From Glycomyces buryatensis (GTDB lineage: Bacteria > Actinomycetota > Actinomycetes > Mycobacteriales > Micromonosporaceae), in assembly GCF_004912275.1 (NCBI RefSeq), contig NZ_STGY01000083.1, positions 62,001 through 126,000 on the forward strand: 64,000 nucleotides of DNA, in the 5' to 3' direction. Position numbers and translations under genes: made by a program. Every line of letters starts with the position of its first letter. Position 1 is the stretch's first letter. The notes under the pieces are model-generated. The model was not told the origin of the DNA. It did not search any database and saw only the letters and a program-made list of their open reading frames with translations. Below, piece by piece: positions 60,190 to 64,000 of this stretch.

Positions 60190-61856
60190 CCCATCGACCG
60201 GATCTGATCCAGCACCCCGCCGTCGGCGGGCGCCTCGATATACCAGCCCTGCGTCGCCTCCGCGATCCGCGTCAGATTGTCCGCATCCGCGGCATCGAAA
60301 CCGACCGTGACCACCGAAACCGGCTCCGACAGCGAACCCGACGCATCAGCCAGGTCGTCCACCGTCTCATCGATCGACGGCGAACTCACCGAATCCGTCC
60401 CACCAGCAGTCAACACGACCACAACGTTATCCGCACCCTCGACCGCATGCTCGGCCATGAACGTGTACGCATCCGTCACCGCCTTGAACAGCGGCGACCC
60501 GCCCTCGTACAACGCCTGGTCCCCCAGGTTCGAAATCGCCGACGCCATCTCCGATCTATTGTCATCCGACAACTCCGCCAGCGGCGCCAATGACTCCCAA
60601 TTGTCCTCGGTCGCCCCGTCGCCGAACGCCCACAGCCCCGCCTGCGACGTCGACGCCAATTGCTCCACGGTCGCCGCCACCGTCGCCAGCTCCGCCCCTG
60701 CGACGTCGCCGCCCGCAGTCCCGTCCGTGGACCGGTCGACCACGAACAGCACATTGAGGTCGCGACGCAGTGCCTGCCAGGCCCGCACCGCCTCATGCAC
60801 GGTCTCGCCGCTGATGGACGCCGCGGCCGCGTCATCGACCGGGCTCAGATCAGCGCCGGCCAGTTCCTCCTGCGCCTCGGCGGACTCCAGGAAAGCGCCG
60901 AACTGCGTAGCGACCTTCCCGTCGCCCGGCGAGACCCAACCGGTCCCGTCGAGTACCTGGTAGGTGGAGACGGCATTGAACCCGCTGCCGGCGGGTGTAA
61001 TCGGGATCAGAGGGTCCTCTTCCAAGCCCGCATCCAGATTGATGTCCTCGACCTGGAAGTCGAGCGTGGTGAAGGCCTTTCCGGTCAGGGCCGGGTCCTC
61101 GGAGGCGAGGATCTCGTCAACCAGCGTCTCGGCGTTCTCGGCGGACATGCCGGCGTCGATGGCCTCACCGAAACGGCTCATCGCACTCGGATCGATCCCG
61201 CCCTCACCGTCACCCACGGCATTGAGCATCGTCACCAGGCCCTCGGTCGAGGTGCGCGGGTTCGCCGCGGCCATGGTCAAGTCCCCCGCGGCGGCAGCGT
61301 CGAGCACGTCGCTCCACGACGGCGGCTCCCCACCGACCCAACCCAGACTCTCGGCCGTCGACTCCGCGACCGCCAACACCGGTTTCGACTCACCCAGCAC
61401 CACCGGATCGGCCTGGAAATACCCGGCCGTGACTTCACTGCCGCCGACCCAGTCGATCCACGCCTGCGAATCGGTCGCCCACGCGATCGGCTCCGTGTCG
61501 AGCGTCTTCTCGTTCCACTGCCCCGTCAGGCCGCGCGAGGCATCGGACGACGAAACCTCCGAGACACTGACGCCCACGCACTGGCCGTCGACCTTCGGGT
61601 CCTGCGACTCCCACTCCCGTGCCAGATCATCCAGCGCCCCGGCCAGACTCGGCGACGCGGCCACGGTCACCCGCCACACATCCGAACCGCACCCCGAACG
61701 GATCAATGTCACGAATCCGGCCGTCAACGCCGACGCGACCAGCACGCACACCAGCGTGATCATGATCCACGGCGCAATGGGCAGCCGCGACCCGCCCTTC
61801 TTGCGTCGCCGACCCAGCCGGTGGGACTTCACGGCGCGCGCGGTACCGAAAACCAT
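60186..61856 (-). CDS. Membrane-anchored substrate-binding and VWA domain protein
   Basis: 556 aa, ATG with AGGAG 8 bases upstream. A basic N-terminus and one membrane helix (~30-52), then a periplasmic-binding-protein-like domain (~58-360) and a VWA domain (~375-556) with MIDAS-like 'DLNVLFVVDRSTDG' (D-x-S replaced by D-R-S-T) and later Asp/Thr residues. This architecture is common in actinobacteria and probably binds a ligand at the cell surface. Confidence 0.82.
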   Translation of the reverse strand: MVFGTARAVKSHRLGRRRKKGGSRLPIAPWIMITLVCVLVASALTAGFVTLIRSGCGSDVWRVTVAASPSLAGALDDLAREWESQDPKVDGQCVGVSVSEVSSSDASRGLTGQWNEKTLDTEPIAWATDSQAWIDWVGGSEVTAGYFQADPVVLGESKPVLAVAESTAESLGWVGGEPPSWSDVLDAAAAGDLTMAAANPRTSTEGLVTMLNAVGDGEGGIDPSAMSRFGEAIDAGMSAENAETLVDEILASEDPALTGKAFTTLDFQVEDINLDAGLEEDPLIPITPAGSGFNAVSTYQVLDGTGWVSPGDGKVATQFGAFLESAEAQEELAGADLSPVDDAAAASISGETVHEAVRAWQALRRDLNVLFVVDRSTDGTAGGDVAGAELATVAATVEQLASTSQAGLWAFGDGATEDNWESLAPLAELSDDNRSEMASAISNLGDQALYEGGSPLFKAVTDAYTFMAEHAVEGADNVVVVLTAGGTDSVSSPSIDETVDDLADASGSLSEPVSVVTVGFDAADADNLTRIAEATQGWYIEAPADGGVLDQIRSMG

Positions 61857-61954
61857 CTGCTCACTCCTGGGGGATGCGTCGGCAGCCAGTGTAGAGCCCG
61901 TCCACGCCCACGCAGACGAGCCCTACTCACCGGTCATCCGAACCAGAGCGAACC

Positions 61955-64000
61955 TCAACCGGTATAGGCGTCCAACGGCGGGCACGTGCACGCCAGGTTC
62001 CGATCCCCCCAGGCATTGTCGATCCGGCCCACCGGCGGCCAGTACTTCGCCGTTGACACTCCGGCAGGCCAGGCCGCCTCGGTGCGGGAATACGCCCGGT
62101 CCCACTCGTCGCCCGTCACCACCGCGGCGGTGTGCGGCGCCAGGCGAAGCGCCGACTCCTCCACCGGCAGGACACCAGCCCCGACCTGGTCGATCTCCGC
62201 CCGGATCGCGATCATCGCCTCGCAGAACCGGTCCAATTCGGCCAGGTCCTCGGACTCCGTCGGCTCGACCATGAGCGTCCCGGCCACCGGGAACGACATC
62301 GTCGGGGCGTGGAAGCCGTAGTCGATGAGCCGCTTCGCCACATCCTCGACCGTCACGCCCGTCCGCTGGGTGAGCTCGCGCAGGTCGAGGATGCACTCGT
62401 GCGCGACCAGGCCCTGCTCTCCCGCGTACAGCACCGGATACGACTCGCGAAGGCGCGCGGCAATGTAGTTCGCCGCCAGCACGGCGGACGCGGTCGCCGC
62501 GGTGACGCCGTCGGGCCCCATCATCCGCAGGTACATCCACGGAATCTGGAGGATGCCGGCACTACCCCAGCGGGCCTGGGAGACCGGCCCGACCGCGCCC
62601 GGCGCCTCGGCCATGGGGTCGGAAGGCAGATACGGCGCCAGGTGCTCGGCCACGGCCACCGGACCCACGCCCGGACCGCCACCGCCGTGCGGAATACAGA
62701 ACGTCTTGTGCAGATTCAGGTGCGAGACGTCCGCCCCGAACCGGCCCGGCTTCGCCCATCCCAGCAATGCGTTCAGGTTCGCCCCGTCGACGTACACCTG
62801 CCCGCCCGCGTCATGGACCTTCCCGCACACCTCCACGATGGACTCCTCGTACACGCCGTGCGTCGACGGATACGTGACCATCAGCGCCGCCAGGGAATCG
62901 GCATTGGCCGCGATCTTCGCGTCCAAGTCCGCCAAGTCGACATTGCCGGCCTCATCGCAGGCGACGACCACCACGCGCATGCCGGCCAGGACCGCCGACG
63001 CCGCATTCGTGCCATGCGCCGACGCCGGAATCAGGCACACATCACGGCCCGCCTCCCCGCGATCGGACTGCCACGCCTGGATGGCCAGCAGCCCCGCCAA
63101 CTCACCCTGGGAACCCGCATTGGGCTGCACCGAAACGGCCGCATAGCCGCACACGTCCGCCAGCCAGCCCTCGAGCTGCTCGATCAAACGCCGCCAACCC
63201 GCGGTCTGTTCCCGGGGAGCGAGCGGGTGCACATCCGCGAACTCCGGCCACGTGATCGGCTCCATCTCCGCCGCCGCATTCAACTTCATCGTGCACGACC
63301 CCAACGGAATCATGCCCCGATCAAGTCCATAATCCACATCGGCGAGACGCTTCAGATAACGCATCATCGCCGTCTCCGAATGATGCGAAGAGAACACCGG
63401 ATGCGTCAAGATCGCGTCCTCACGCCGCAGCGACACCGGAATCGCCGCAGCGGTCGCGCCGGCGAGCCGCGCCCCGAAGGCGTCGCAGACGATTCGCAGG
63501 TCCGCCTCGGTCGTGGTCTCGTCGCACGCGACGGCCACCGTGTCGGCGTCCACCCGCCGCAGGTTGATCCCGATGGCCGCGGCCTCGGCGACGACCGTGT
63601 CGGCATGGCCCGGCATCCGGGCCACCACCGTGTCGAAGCACGAATCCCCCGCCACGTCGATCCCGGACCCGCGCAGCGAGGCCGCGAGCCGGGCCGCCTT
63701 CTCCGCGGTGTCCTCGGCGATCCGGCGCAGCCCCTCGGGGCCGTGCCACACCGCGTACGACGCCGCCATGACCGCCGGAAGCACCTGGGCGGTACAGATA
63801 TTGCTCGTCGCACGCTCCCGCCGGATGTGCTGCTCCCGCGCCTGCAACGCGAGCCGCAGCGCCGGAGCCCCGGACGAGTCGCGCGAGACGCCGACCAGCC
63901 GGCCGGGCAGCTGGCGCTTGAGCTCCTCACGGACCGACATGTACCCCGCGTGCGGACCGCCGAAGCCCATCGGCATGCCGAGCCGCTGGGTCGAACCGAC
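61955..64000 (-). CDS. gcvP: Glycine dehydrogenase (decarboxylating), P protein (5' end outside window)
   Basis: The 682 C-terminal-side codons of a ~950-aa enzyme; the frame is open to base 64000, reading '[19 protein letters not shown]' as in GcvP. PLP lysine in '[19 protein letters not shown]', and '[15 protein letters not shown]' just before the second half. It decarboxylates glycine and passes aminomethyl to lipoyl-GcvH. No gcvT or gcvH gene is in view; any glycine riboswitch would be beyond the right edge. Confidence 0.95.
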   Translation of the reverse strand, partial: VGSTQRLGMPMGFGGPHAGYMSVREELKRQLPGRLVGVSRDSSGAPALRLALQAREQHIRRERATSNICTAQVLPAVMAASYAVWHGPEGLRRIAEDTAEKAARLAASLRGSGIDVAGDSCFDTVVARMPGHADTVVAEAAAIGINLRRVDADTVAVACDETTTEADLRIVCDAFGARLAGATAAAIPVSLRREDAILTHPVFSSHHSETAMMRYLKRLADVDYGLDRGMIPLGSCTMKLNAAAEMEPITWPEFADVHPLAPREQTAGWRRLIEQLEGWLADVCGYAAVSVQPNAGSQGELAGLLAIQAWQSDRGEAGRDVCLIPASAHGTNAASAVLAGMRVVVVACDEAGNVDLADLDAKIAANADSLAALMVTYPSTHGVYEESIVEVCGKVHDAGGQVYVDGANLNALLGWAKPGRFGADVSHLNLHKTFCIPHGGGGPGVGPVAVAEHLAPYLPSDPMAEAPGAVGPVSQARWGSAGILQIPWMYLRMMGPDGVTAATASAVLAANYIAARLRESYPVLYAGEQGLVAHECILDLRELTQRTGVTVEDVAKRLIDYGFHAPTMSFPVAGTLMVEPTESEDLAELDRFCEAMIAIRAEIDQVGAGVLPVEESALRLAPHTAAVVTGDEWDRAYSRTEAAWPAGVSTAKYWPPVGRIDNAWGDRNLACTCPPLDAYTG

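Noticed and set aside
1-64000. tRNA, rRNA or known riboswitches
   Set aside because: No cloverleaf with a GGTTCGA-type arm and CCA-end context, and no rRNA-like or riboswitch core, was found by eye; a covariance-model search would be needed to exclude them.

Overview
The window is chromosomal DNA of a high-GC Gram-positive bacterium (Actinomycetota). By eye it is about 70% G+C with strongly GC-biased third codon positions. Lineage clues are two maleylpyruvate-isomerase-type (mycothiol-dependent) proteins, an IniA/IniC-like dynamin pair, a DUF6319 protein, a GDP-mannose-dependent mannosyltransferase of the mycobacterial MgtA type, and many genes with a TANNNT element 6-8 nt before the start codon (leaderless transcripts). 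The family is uncertain; a filamentous genus near Glycomyces/Stackebrandtia is a guess. The window is dense, with many 4-bp ATGA/GTGA overlaps. No tRNA or rRNA gene was seen and no intact insertion sequence.

Layout. 1-10 kb: end of a secreted coiled-coil protein, DinB/mycothiol-type proteins, an Ogt plus Ada-AlkA alkylation-repair pair, a lone tyrosine recombinase, YjbQ, an aldo/keto reductase divergent from a MerR regulator, a nucleotidyltransferase and the stub of a lost ATPase gene. 10-20 kb: HNH nuclease lipoprotein, a beta-propeller/MoaD-like pair, an FKBP lipoprotein divergent from a MarR regulator across a perfect 20-bp hairpin, Lrp divergent from a YjeH-like exporter followed by a rhomboid protease, and a GntR-ABC transporter operon. 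20-25 kb: phosphopantetheinyl transferase, threonine-synthase-like enzyme, isochorismatase-fold hydrolase and P5C-reductase-like enzyme around truncated MFS and ATP-grasp-like remnants; this looks like a decayed metabolite locus. 25-29 kb: a DUF2089/SHOCT-like operon with a structured AT-rich operator, then an AT-rich patch with a strong hairpin in front of a zinc-ribbon/AT-hook/coiled-coil protein.

29-37 kb: XRE-cupin regulator divergent from a thioredoxin-reductase-like enzyme, a monooxygenase, a methyltransferase, DUF1992, a hemolysin III-like protein, a Kef-type antiporter, a glycosyltransferase and DUF6319. 37-45 kb: two LuxR-type regulators (one a large AAA/LAL protein) divergent from a four-gene operon of dynamin, membrane GrpE-like protein, dynamin and acidic protein, probably a membrane-remodelling module. 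45-52 kb: sulfite-oxidase-like molybdoenzyme, membrane J-domain protein, and an NIS siderophore operon (two IucA/IucC synthetases and a PLP decarboxylase) whose first gene is frameshifted. 53-54 kb: degenerate type I-E-like CRISPR repeats without cas genes. 54-64 kb: sdhCAB with a divergent LysR regulator, ankyrin protein, PabB-like enzyme overlapping a substrate-binding/VWA lipoprotein-like protein, and the 3' two thirds of gcvP running off the right edge.
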